Positions 8,207 to 17,039 of a DNA stretch of 64,000 bases are shown one piece after another. The first letter of the stretch is position 1, and each line of letters opens with the position of its first letter. The DNA comes from Paramacrobiotus metropolitanus (taxonomy: Eukaryota; Tardigrada; Eutardigrada; Parachela; Macrobiotidae): positions 124,001 to 188,000 of the forward strand of contig NW_026570280.1 of NCBI RefSeq assembly GCF_019649055.1, read 5' to 3'. The translations under genes were made by a program, and so were the position numbers. The notes under the pieces were generated by a model. The model saw only the letters and a list, made by a program, of their open reading frames with translations, did no database searches and was not told where the DNA came from.

Positions 8207-8790
8207 TTACGACACCCTTATCCAGTTGCTTTTTGCTCGGCCTTTCCCGCTCTGCTGTGATCGAGTGAATGGGCGTTCAAATAAGTCGGTAAGAGGAACT
8301 TCCATCCGCCGCGCACTTCGATCAGATTTTTTGTTGCTTTTTGGTCTTTTCCTGTTTCGTGCAGTTAGCGGCACTGGTGATAGATCTCTCGATGGAGAGC
8401 GCTGCCTTGGTCGTGATGATCTTGCAGTTTTATTATAATTTTCTAAAACTTTCTGTGGCGGCTCCACAAGAGTAGATTTTGGTTGTTTCTGCTTTGTCTT
8501 ATGTTTTACTGGAGAGGTAACAGGTGATGGTGAATTGGTCGTTGGTGCTATCTGCTCAGGTATTGCGCGAGGTTTCAATGCTAAAACCGTTCCAGAGTAG
8601 ATGATAGCTGAGCCGCTTTTTCCCACTCGCTTATATTCTTCCGAGACAAAATTCCTGCGATGATGCTATCCAGCGTGATAACTTCGAGCGCTTCAGGCGG
8701 TTCTTTGTTTAGTAACGCTTGGGTAGCAACTTTGTTATCCATAACTTTTTTTGGTACAATAACGAACTCATCCATTATTACGCAGGCCAC
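8207..8790 (-). pseudogene. Conserved Polinton basic protein, one frame break
   Basis: Two abutting reading frames appear to be one gene. The first (8790 to 8581) begins MACVIMDEFVIVPKKVM and runs through helical sequence (LDSIIAGILSRKNISEWEKA). The second (to 8207) is Pro/Ser/Lys-rich and very basic (RSSRPRQRSPSRD, RNRKRPKSNKKSDRSARR). It ends in a short conserved-looking tail rich in Gly, Lys and Trp. The frames meet at a run of T near 8586-8592, consistent with one lost base. Genes of this layout sit between the small basic protein and the integrase in other Polintons; the function is unknown, and a DNA-binding core protein is the natural guess. It overlaps the upstream gene by 23 bp. Confidence 0.6.
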
Positions 8791-9094
8791 CTACCACACT
8801 AGCGATTATGGGTAAAAGAGCACCAATAAAGCCTCCTTGTTGCAGGATAGCTCGTTTAGCTTTAATGGGATAACGCCGTAACGCTAACAACTTCAGGGCT
8901 TTGCGATGTCTTCTGCACTTGACGAGGTCTTCCGAAGATAGGGAAACAGTATTCTTTACAATATTAACCGCAATTTCTTCGAGTGCTCGCAGCTGGTCTT
9001 TGGTGGTAAATCCCAAGAGAACTTTGCGTTCCTTCGGTTTTAATTGCTTCAAGGTGATAATATAAGGAGCTAACGCTTGCACTCGCTGCGACAT
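8768..9094 (-). CDS. Conserved small basic Polinton/adintovirus virion protein
   Basis: A 108-residue protein of a type regularly found next to the packaging ATPase in Polintons and adintoviruses. Helical first half (LKPKERKVLLGFTTKDQLRA), then an Arg/His/Lys-rich stretch (KCRRHRKALKLLALRRYP). It ends in a hydrophobic Gly-rich tail, LQQGGFIGALLPIIASVVGG, of the kind seen in adenovirus core and membrane-active peptides. No enzymatic motif. Role inferred as core or membrane-active virion component. Intact; it overlaps the ATPase gene by 25 bp and the next gene by 23 bp. Confidence 0.62.
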   Translation of the reverse strand: MSQRVQALAPYIITLKQLKPKERKVLLGFTTKDQLRALEEIAVNIVKNTVSLSSEDLVKCRRHRKALKLLALRRYPIKAKRAILQQGGFIGALLPIIASVVGGLRNNG

Positions 9095-9771
9095 GATGGT
9101 TGTGGCAAACTGTCGTCTGTTTTGCTTAAATATATGTGCATATGGTCATTAGGCATTACATGCGATCTCAGCCTTAAATAGTGTGGGCAGTTAACCCTCA
9201 GGTCCATAACTAAAGGTTGGTAGGCTTCGTCAGTCACTTTCCGATAAGCATTGGGGAGGTGCTGTAGCCCTGTTTGGCGAGCCAGTGTGGTGATCTGGTT
9301 TACATCGCGTACGTTTTTGAATAAACTTAGATACTGGGCGTTAAGCATAATGTCACGCATTGACTTGCCCTGCTTATACATGTTTTGCAAAATTAGAATA
9401 ACTGACACATTTCTGTGGTGAATGCCTTGAGTAAAAAGTTTAGTGGCTCTCGTATCTTGACTTATAACTGCAGCTAAGTCATCCAGAATTAACAGGTTAT
9501 GCTGCGCTGGATTGAAAAACTCTTCGTCACCTAAGACGTTTTCAGCCCCTTTGACGAACTCGATAGTGGGTATTTCTTTAAGAAGCGATTCAAAACCAGG
9601 CTGCCACTCGCCATAGCAGTAAACGATCCTATCAATCGGTTTGTCAATGAGTATGCTGCGGTTTCGAATGACGTTGAAAACAAACTCGGATTTTCCCGAC
9701 ATAGTGGGACCGCAAACGCACATGCCAAAGCACGCAGTAAATTTTGGTATTGATGGTAACACTGGGTACAT
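9070..9771 (-). CDS. FtsK/HerA-type genome packaging ATPase
   Basis: A 233-residue P-loop ATPase that would pump element DNA into capsids. Walker A is GPTMSGKS at residues 21-28; Walker B is NLLILDDL at 92-99. The sensor-type motif SVILILQNMYKQGKSMRD and NAQYLSLFKNVRD follow, as in other Polinton ATPases. Intact. It is the first gene of the leftward structural block; upstream (9772-10036) I see no gene. Confidence 0.94.
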   Translation of the reverse strand: MYPVLPSIPKFTACFGMCVCGPTMSGKSEFVFNVIRNRSILIDKPIDRIVYCYGEWQPGFESLLKEIPTIEFVKGAENVLGDEEFFNPAQHNLLILDDLAAVISQDTRATKLFTQGIHHRNVSVILILQNMYKQGKSMRDIMLNAQYLSLFKNVRDVNQITTLARQTGLQHLPNAYRKVTDEAYQPLVMDLRVNCPHYLRLRSHVMPNDHMHIYLSKTDDSLPQPSCRSECKR

Positions 9772-10036
9772 GATGCAGGTTACTCAGGAAAATTTATCTA
9801 GTTAATGAAATTCAGAACACCTTAAATAAGTTCAAGGAAAAAAACACCAATTCGAGATAACTTTACAGAAAATAATTTTGCGATGCAAAACAGTAGCAGA
9901 TTACAAAACACGTAAATACTAGCAAAGATAAGCTAAAGAACATAAAATAAGCTGGGCTAAACAAAGGTTACTGATTCGTTCATCATGTATAGACATGTTC
10001 GAGTGTCCAGACTCCATGTCTCGTGGAAGCGCTCCG

Positions 10037-10525
10037 TTATGGGCGAGTGAGATTACCAACCTGGACACCTGCAGGTAAAAAACTAATTACGAATAAGGTT
10101 GGTTCAAAACAAATGCGCAAACAAACTTACGTAGATCGATCTGCATCAGGAATGTAATGTACGGCATCAAGAAATGGTACTCTTCGTTCCACATTCGGTG
10201 TGTTACGGGAGCCAATCCTAACGGCAAATCGTTGTTCGCAGCACGGTATTCCGCTGAATCAATAAAAAAGTACCATAAAAATACTATACTACATAGTCTG
10301 AATTTAGCCAGCTTCTTACCCAGAACGTAAATGCCCGCGCAAATGTGGCATCCATGCACTCCACAGAATGTTTCGGGTGACACGGTGAAAGTAAAAGCCG
10401 GGACTCGTCGAATGCGTGAACCGTCAGGAGCCATGCATCCTCGTCGAATGTAGCGGCGCAAGCGGCGATTAATAAGCAAAATGGATTGCAGGATGCCCAC
10501 CCATGTTGAGATACTCGTAATCCAT
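10037..10525 (-). pseudogene. CGxxGCHxCA-family protein A (unrecognised), three exons, one frame break
   Basis: Unrecognised protein with the Cys/His motif FCGVHGCHICAG, which could bind one zinc (Cys, Cys, His, Cys). Its spacing and flanks match those of the gene at 14374-15646. Exon 1 (10525-10320) starts MDYEYLNMGG and is followed, after a frame change near 10480, by RRLRRYIRRGC. Exon 2 is 10253 to about 10130, and a short exon 3 ends at a stop at 10037-10039. Introns are GT-AG; the first (10254-10319, 66 bp) lies in the same place, just after the motif, as in the second copy. It lies between the ATPase and the small membrane protein of the element. Function unknown. Exon calls rest on splice consensus and on the resemblance to the second copy. 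Confidence 0.5.
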
Positions 10526-11312
10526 TACGAACAATTATGTGGCTTTACGTATTAAAAAAAGCAGCCCAGTAGTTTACTGTGCACTGAAAACTGTTATTTT
10601 TCCCAAATAAGGGGGCATATCTGGAATATTTCCTTTTGGGGATAAAGAAACAAAGGTCACGAACTACTTTCCAGTTTTACAAAAAAGATGTCTCATACAA
10701 AGGCTACAGTTTTCTGAAGCTCACGTTTTTCGAAAAATTATCAAGGTTTTGTATTAACAATTAAGTTACAAAAGATAACGCCGGATGCGTATCCCAAAAA
10801 GGGTTTTCTTCCCAAAAGGCTACTGACAGGTTACGCTCACTACACGATCCAAGAAAAAAATTAAGAAACCGCAGTTGTACGGAAACACGTAATACTCTCA
10901 CTGGATGACCGCGTTGCACGTAATACTGTCACTTGATTAGCGCCTAATGCCAATAATGGTCGAGTTCCGATAATAATAACGAGGTCTCCTGGAAGCGCAG
11001 TCTTTTGGTGGTCACCTGTTTCAGAACCACAATCTCAACATGGCGGTTCCACAAGCAAAACGTCTGTTCTGTAAATTTGTGCTATAATGCTGATGTTTGT
11101 TCCAACTGACGACATGTTTTTTACGAAGATCAGGTGCCTGTGTCCTCAATAAAATTCCGCACTTTTATCTACCGCTGATTCCTACAATTTGACACATACA
11201 TGAGTCTCGGTTCAAAAAACAACTGTGTGGTAGAAAAGGCCTTGCTATTTATTAAAGGGCGTAAACAGATACTTCATAAGACCTGTTATTCGTTGCATTA
11301 CGCTGCTACAAT
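10526..11312. other. Non-coding interval inside the element
   Basis: About 790 bp of AT-rich sequence with stops in all frames. I see no gene, repeat or clear hairpin here. It may hold the promoters for the leftward family-A gene and the rightward small membrane protein. Confidence 0.5.
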
Positions 11313-11531
11313 ATGGCGAACCTGCAGCATATGATGCCTCAGCTTCAGGTCACCTCCGTTGCCGACCGACCCATCGGGAAGGTTTGTTACATTATTGCTT
11401 ATGTAACTCTGATTTCATTACTTTTTGTGGTAATCATAGGAGTAGACGTAGTCAACATATTGTTAGAATCCGATACAACAAACAGTACAAGGTCCTCGAG
11501 TAACGAGAGAAACATAAGTAACAACCAATAG
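11313..11531 (+). CDS. Small single-pass membrane protein
   Basis: A 72-residue reading frame with one long hydrophobic segment at residues ~24-49 (KVCYIIAYVTLISLLFVVII). The N-terminus is short and polar, the C-terminus Ser/Asn-rich with potential N-glycosylation sites (NSTRSSSNERNISNNQ). The shape fits a small viral membrane protein. No family recognised, and a chance frame cannot be excluded. Confidence 0.4.
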   Translation: MANLQHMMPQLQVTSVADRPIGKVCYIIAYVTLISLLFVVIIGVDVVNILLESDTTNSTRSSSNERNISNNQ

Positions 11532-11635
11532 CAGCACATTACCGCAGATTTTTAGTGAATCAAAATCGATTAAAGTTACGGAGACGAACACTGTACAAAG
11601 TCTCAAACTGCAAAAACAAACAGTATACAACCACA

Positions 11636-12268
11636 CTATTGCAATTCACCAACCAAACGTTTCACTGTTTCATAAACTTCCCGACGCAAACAACGACCAC
11701 CAAGGTGGTACACGGTCGTAACATGTTGCTTGTAGGCTTGTTCCAGAACAAATGCTCGGATGCCGGATAAAGAGCGACTTCCATCACTGGCTTCCAACAG
11801 TTGATTGGCGATGTCCAAAAGCAGGGTCTCCATATCGCAGTTACCTATTCCTAAGGTACCCGTGTGCCGAAGTGGAATAGGTGGGTTAGTCGGTCGATGG
11901 AACCAGACATCACTGTCCTCATTTGTCGAGATCTTGCCTTCTGCTCGACGGCGGAGATCCTGAGAGGCCAACGTCACAGGCTGATCGTCCACGGGTTCAC
12001 TTGCAGTTGCACCCACTGCTCCACTGATAGGTCTCCACGGACACTTTGCTCCCGATGCCAAAGGACACTGTTTTCCGTGTGGGCACATGTGCGACGTCAT
12101 TGCAGATAGATGCAGAAGTCCTGAATTTAAGGAAAGGGGTTTGGAGTATGGCACTCTTATATCGCTGTCTGTGTCGCAATAAACGTAGTGTTTCATGGAC
12201 AGAACACGTAACGCTGCCCAGACGAGCGTGTCGTGCGCAGTCAGTCCATATCCAAATACTGCAGCCAA
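11636..12268 (-). CDS. Unrecognised element protein with Cys-rich centre
   Basis: A 210-residue reading frame pointing left from the second divergent promoter. A likely internal start is Met25 (MKHYVYCDTDSD, at 12196). The centre has clustered Cys and His, HMCPHGKQCPLASGAKCPW, which could bind metal in CCCH style. The C-terminal ~75 residues look like a helical domain (METLLLDIANQLLEA, IRAFVLEQAYKQH, REVYETVKRLVGEL). No family recognised. Support comes from length, periodic hydrophobicity and its position opposite the regulator at 12508. Confidence 0.5.
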   Translation of the reverse strand: MAAVFGYGLTAHDTLVWAALRVLSMKHYVYCDTDSDIRVPYSKPLSLNSGLLHLSAMTSHMCPHGKQCPLASGAKCPWRPISGAVGATASEPVDDQPVTLASQDLRRRAEGKISTNEDSDVWFHRPTNPPIPLRHTGTLGIGNCDMETLLLDIANQLLEASDGSRSLSGIRAFVLEQAYKQHVTTVYHLGGRCLRREVYETVKRLVGELQ

Positions 12269-12362
12269 TGACCCATGACCACGTACGAGTCCCGGTAGTA
12301 CAGTCCGCTACATATGATGTCATATGACCTTTCATGTCCAGACAGGCGCTCATTGTACACTG

Positions 12363-12392
12363 GACGTGTACCATGCCTCAGACGTGTACCGT
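12363..12392 (+). promoter_or_regulatory. Two copies of the GACGTGTACCGT-type motif upstream of the acidic regulator
   Basis: GACGTGTACCAT at 12363-12374 and GACGTGTACCGT at 12381-12392. The second ends 116 bp before the ATG at 12508, close to the 127-bp spacing at the PC4-like gene. As there, the second copy is soon followed by AGACAC. The pair lies 95 bp upstream of the divergent gene that starts at 12268. Confidence 0.6.
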
Positions 12393-12507
12393 CCACCAGA
12401 CACGTTTAATCTTAGTGCACGTTACCAATTCGTTCTGGAGTCTCATTCTGCGTTTCTTGTCGCGACACCTACTTTCAATTGTTCGATCTCCTGAATTTGT
12501 TCTCAAC

Positions 12508-13648
12508 ATGGAGTACTTAGATTCCATCTCAATGGATCTGCTTAATATGAACCCGTTGGACTGGTGGCCGGACCATAGTAGCTCTCCATCCATAAGCCAG
12601 GGAAATACAACGTCGGTTATGCATAATTCTTCCCTTTCGCCCAAGAACGGAGACGCTTATCTGCCCTTCTTCAGGAGTGATGGTGAAGTGCTTACACACT
12701 ACGCGCCGGTCAGTAAAAGTCATGGAGAATATGAGGCGCCGGTGATTACTATTCCTGAGGCAAACGGTGGAACTGTATCTGCACAGGTGGGCGGAGCCGA
12801 GATATCTGATTCTTCAGTTCCTGATATCTTTTCTATGACCAACGACGAGTTTGCGGAATGGCTGACTTCGACCGCTACTGCTCCGAATGTTGTTCCGGCT
12901 CCTTCCTCGATTGGGATTAATGAATCATATGTTGGGTCACCACCGGACAACAATGCACACACGACCGGGAATTCTGGCAGTTGGCTTACCGACTACAGTA
13001 CTCCACCTTTTGTACAATCGGTTGTACAGTATACTGATGCTGCTCAGCCCATTCCAGCCCAAGTTACTCGTGAAGAGGGAGATCCTGCCGAGCTGTTGCG
13101 GTCGTTTTTAGGTCCCAACGTATTGACTGACCTAGTCGAGCATCAAACCGTGGTTGCGTCCTTGAAACGACGAGCGCCCGATCTGGATTGCAAAGCGCTG
13201 AAAAGTGTGGGTGGACAAGAAACCCCAATATTCTGAAGAGAAAGTCCACCTTCAGTTCGGTACGAGACGCGGTTATATGTGCTTAACCATTCAGGAATTT
13301 CGAATCCTCGCGACGTACATTTTATCTGCCGAACTTCTGTTGGATCTGGACAAACTGAAGAAGAACGCTGGTCAGAAAAAGGTACCGACGGACGACTATC
13401 GCCCAATCAGCGCCACCCTACGTGCGGAATGCGTACGAATGAATGACCGCCACGAGACGACGGATCAGTTCGGAAAGGTCACAGGAATCGGTACACCTTA
13501 TCTCCGCCTAATCAGGTTATCAGAGCAAGGAAATTTCGCCCGTACACTTAAAATTAACAAGGCTGGGATAAAAGCCTTTCGTTCCCAGCAAACAGTTATC
13601 GAGAGCATGATTGTGTACAAGTACGATGTGCCTAAAAAAGTGTTGTAA
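12508..13648 (+). pseudogene. Putative transcription regulator with acidic N-terminus, one frame break
   Basis: The first frame starts MEYLDSISMDLLNMNPLDWW. It is an acidic, Ser/Pro-rich stretch with clustered hydrophobic residues (DIFSMTNDEFAEWLTS), like an activation domain. It becomes basic near its end (SLKRRAPDLD). The reading frame then moves by one base at an A-run near 13201-13204 and continues as a folded-looking domain to 13648. That part includes EEKVHLQFGTRRGYMCLTI and PYLRLIRLSEQGNFARTLKI; the strand order and the IRxxxxGxxxxTLKxxKAGI pattern weakly recall the PC4-type units of the 2774 gene. The two genes also share an ME(F/Y)LD start and a promoter motif, so they may be distant paralogues. 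A one-base change or an assembly error separates the halves. The function is inferred. Confidence 0.5.
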
Positions 13649-14373
13649 CATTTGTTTTTGCTTATGGTATTAGTTTCAGAAGTGTTAATTAAACTGATGA
13701 GCTGATTTTTTAAGTACATTTTTGAGCGTTTGTATTACCAAGACCGGTATGGGTGTTTTGCTTCTCAATGTAAGATGATAACTGCTAGTTTGACCAGAAA
13801 TAAACCTAAATAATGCGGTAGGAACCCTGTGTCGATACTCCTGCACCACGTCAAAACAATCGTTTCGACCTACGCGTTACCGTGCACTGCAAGCCGTGGC
13901 CATGAGCTGCTACTGTATGTTTTTGTCCGTATCAAACGGAAGTTCTGTGTAGTGCGTCGCAACACAGCGTAAAAAAATGGGTTTGTTTGCAGAGCAAACG
14001 CAGCACGTTGTATTCTCCAAGCGCTGTTTGCGAACTCAACTGACAACCAAACATAACTGATAAATATGCAGAATACACAGGCATTACGTAGAAAAACAAA
14101 ACACGAAACTTAATAAAGTGATACGCTGCACCAGGCGCTTAAGGCAGAAGAGAGAGACAGCTGGACTGTAATGCGCTGCTGCTGCTGGTTGAGCAAGCAC
14201 GCGCAAATCGAGGCAACGTGGAGTACCCATTCCAGTGGATGTGCACGTTCAGATTGCCCATTTCACTATGAGCGACTGAACACGCACTCATTCCTCATTT
14301 GTATCTACACGGTTCTAAACGGGTTTTTGTCGAGTTACTTTACTTTGTGAAACAACATTTACTATTCAGTAAT
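13649..14373. other. Non-coding interval inside the element
   Basis: About 720 bp without a credible gene. A short GTTTGC/GCAAAC inverted pair lies near 13984-14000. The GACGTGTACCGT motif is absent here, so the following gene does not share that promoter element. Confidence 0.45.
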
Positions 14374-15646
14374 ATGGACAAAGTTGACGGGTGTGCCGTC
14401 GGTGCCCACAGGGAAGCGGAACGCGAGTGGTTCTTTGCGTACCGCAAGTATATTGAGCAAGTATATTGAGCGCTGTATTTCTGCCTCGGCGAACGAAGTT
14501 GTTCCTTTACCACCTGCCGACTTGGGACTGCGAGCTAACCACGTTTTTTGCGGAACTGCAGGCTGCCACATCTGTGCGCTGCTGTTTGGTAGAGGTACCC
14601 AACTGTCGTTGAGCTTTTCTGTTACCGCATTTGCTTACTGTAAGTGTCGCTGTACGATCTTGTCTGGTTTTTGCTGTTGTTTAGCCTTCTTCAGCTTCGA
14701 CACGGCAGAAGACCTTCCAGACGAGTACCAAAGTGTGAAGGAGCGGATGCTGACCACAGAAACGGAAATAGTTGGATACTACACTCATCGATTTGGGTTC
14801 ATCGCGCACCGTACGTGGGGTTTGTGCAGAACACGTGAGCACCCGACGCAGGAATTCATTGTAGGCATTGCGAGCGGCGATCTTGTGGAAGCGCATGTTG
14901 TTCACCCGGATGAACCCATTGTGTTTGGCAACCACAATGAAAACCAGAAGCTTTGGTACGACAACAATGAGTGGTACCTGCGAAATGCTATCGAGGCGCC
15001 TATTGGAACCGTGGTTGGGTATCCACCATCAGCGGTTGATTGGGTCCCCGACCACAATGCGTACTGTGGAGTACACGGCTGCCACGTTTGCGCCTCGATG
15101 TTTGCCACTAGTACGTAATGTGTCAAATTCTACTTTAAATATTCAACTGTTCAAAACGTTTCCTTAAAAGCAGTTCAACTTCATCATCAATTCAACGTTA
15201 ACTTGGATGTTGACATTGATCCGGTCAAAGACCGTATGCTGAGTGCGGAGTTGGCTGTAGTGGAGCCATACAGCAAGCGGTTGTTGGTCTTTTACGAGCG
15301 TAAGCCGACCAGAACATGTTTTGTTTTCGTTTAGCATTTGGTGATGTTCGCAGGAATCGGTAACGAAGAGATTTTTAAAGAACCAGACGACAACGAGATG
15401 CCGCTGGGATTTGCAGAAGTTGTAGTTGATGGCGGTGCTATCGAGCAAGCGGAACACGAACCGTTAAGTGAATCCACTGAAGAAGAGGCTGCACAAAGTG
15501 AAGAGGAGGAGGAGAGCGAAGACGAACCACCTGACAGCTCCTCTTCGAACGAATCTATCGAAGAAGAAGAAGACGTTGAATTCTTCGACTCAGGATATGC
15601 CAGTTTTCTGGTTCCCCCTGAAGATTCGGACGAAGAAGTGGAATAA
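14374..15646 (+). pseudogene. CGxxGCHxCA-family protein B with acidic C-terminus, multi-exon, 13-bp duplication near the start
   Basis: The larger member of the unrecognised Cys/His family. It starts at MDKVDGCAVGAHREAEREWF. A perfect 13-bp tandem duplication (14445-14457 and 14458-14470) then throws the frame. Beyond it come a first motif (FCGTAGCHICALLFG), an intron just after it (from about 14595) at the same place as in gene A, a middle region (LWYDNNEWYLRNAI), and a second motif (YCGVHGCHVCASMF). Two short introns are then likely (donors at 15112 and 15300). The last exon, to 15646, is extremely acidic (STEEEAAQSEEEEESEDE) and ends in EDSDEEVE. The motif offers Cys-x4-Cys-His-x-Cys ligands. 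An acidic tail behind a small zinc-binding module suggests a nuclear regulator, but that is only inference. Splice sites are predicted from consensus and frame continuity. Confidence 0.55.
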
Positions 15647-16241
15647 GCCTGTCTACTAGAATTGATTAACCGCCATGCGCGGATGGTTAGTACAAGCAGT
15701 GAATCTGTTTTTTTTAAATACACCCATAATAACTTACACACTTTAGTTGGAAGGTGATGAACGCTTCCCTTTTTGTTCTTGCGATGGGAAAGTCGTGTGT
15801 GAAGCAGACAGCGGTGTTTTTGGTAGATTCGAAGTTTTAAGTAGATTCGAAAAGTTTCCGTCCTGACTTATTTTTTGTGAGAGAAGCGCATTTACTGGTA
15901 TTGTGATTTGCGCTTCTTCTGGTTGAGCACCAGTGATAATTTGTCTTTCTGTTAATGGTGGAATACATACTTTGTGCCACTATCTTGTCGAAACGATAAG
16001 CAACAAGTCTTACTCTATCAAAAGATCTTCATTTCGGAAGTCACTAACAAGAAGAAAGAACCATTTTACATAACCGTACATCTTTTTATGAACAGAAGCT
16101 TATTGCTGTATCATCAACGATGCAGAAAGAATTACATCAATACCAAAACTGACAACAGGTAAACTGTAATAGAGATGATTATCTGCATTCCAGCAGAAGC
16201 GTTACAAAACAGACCAGTTTGGAAGTGATTAGGATATCTGT
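15647..16241. other. Non-coding interval
   Basis: AT-rich, no credible gene; a 62-codon frame at 15974-16162 has no recognisable features. Confidence 0.4.
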
Positions 16242-16829
16242 TCACTGAAACACTTCGTTAAAGCCGTCATCCTCATCCGTATCGGTGATGTCGTCAGCGC
16301 AGTTCATTCCACAGTCTTCATTCTCCTCTTCATCGCTATCCGTGGTGTACAAATACCACGCCTTCACCTTTGGAAACCATTCCCCCTTTTTCAGTAGGTA
16401 CATACGATCAGTCTGGATCGGGTTTGCATCCAAATCCAAAACAACGAGATCTTACAACACCGACAGCGCCACCACCTCGGTCCAGTCCGCAATACGATTC
16501 CCAGCCAGTGACAGCTTTTGCAGCTTAGGACAAGCCTGTGGGATACGCTGCAACCCATCCTTAATTCCGTTGTCGTTGACAATTAAGACACGCAAATTCG
16601 GAAGAGCTGGCAGGTTGTCCAACGTATTCAAACCGCACTCCACCATCGCTAGCTTCTCCAGTTGACGGAATTCCTGAAGGGCGTTCAGACATTCGTCATC
16701 AGCTAGTCGTCCGTCCAGGACAATCTCCCGTGCGGTTCTGTCCTGGCGCCGCAAAAACTCCAAAGCACTCACACTTACTCGTCGAGAAAACATAGTTAGC
16801 AGTTTCGTGGTTAAGCTATCGAAAACCAC
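16242..16829 (-). pseudogene. ANP32-like leucine-rich/acidic protein with one in-frame stop
   Basis: Homologue of the acidic nuclear phosphoprotein 32 family, small LRR proteins that bind histones and act in chromatin and transcription. The likely start is MFSRRVSVSALEF at 16793. LRR repeats follow: REIVLDGRLADDECL, FRQLEKLAMVECGLNTLDNL, LRVLIVNDNGIKDGL, LQKLSLAGNRIADW. A TAA at 16452-16454 interrupts the frame, which otherwise continues without shift (LVVLDLDANPI) into an acidic tail, TDSDEEENEDCG and TDTDEDDGFNEVF. The LRR part and acidic tail are both present, but the whole is short for the family. It is intronless and has paired copies of the element's promoter motif upstream, so I assign it to the element as a captured host gene. 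The alternative is a processed host pseudogene that happens to lie at the element's edge. Confidence 0.75.
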
Positions 16830-16942
16830 GAAAATGTGTCACCTTTAAAAAATTAAAGTCTCAAAGGTAACTCAAGAATTAGCAATTTGAAAAATGCGTT
16901 CGGTGCATGAGACCGGACGACCAGCGCGCTTCAAGTTTCGGC

Positions 16943-17028
16943 AGACGTGTACTGTGCACGGTACACGTCTGAGGTCATGTGAGCGTTACTCACCGGTCAC
17001 CAGACGTGTACCGTGGCACGGTACACGT
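16943..17028. promoter_or_regulatory. Two inverted-repeat pairs of the GACGTGTACCGT motif
   Basis: Each pair is motif-then-reverse-complement with a short centre: AGACGTGTACTGT at 16943-16955 facing ACGGTACACGTCT at 16958-16970, and GACGTGTACCGT at 17003-17014 facing ACGGTACACGT at 17018-17028. The pairs lie 114-200 bp upstream of the ANP32-like frame. The palindromic layout suggests binding by a dimer. This is the last sequence I can tie to the element. Confidence 0.6.
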
Positions 17029-17039
17029 GTGACGTCGAC

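Noticed and set aside
11996-12374. Overlapping 125-codon minus and 93-codon plus frames
   Set aside because: Shadows of the 11636-12268 gene and of the promoter; Cys/Trp-rich random composition.
14374-15646. Adenovirus E1A-like protein (zinc module plus acidic tail)
   Set aside because: No LxCxE motif and no CxxC pair spacing; the resemblance is only in general layout.
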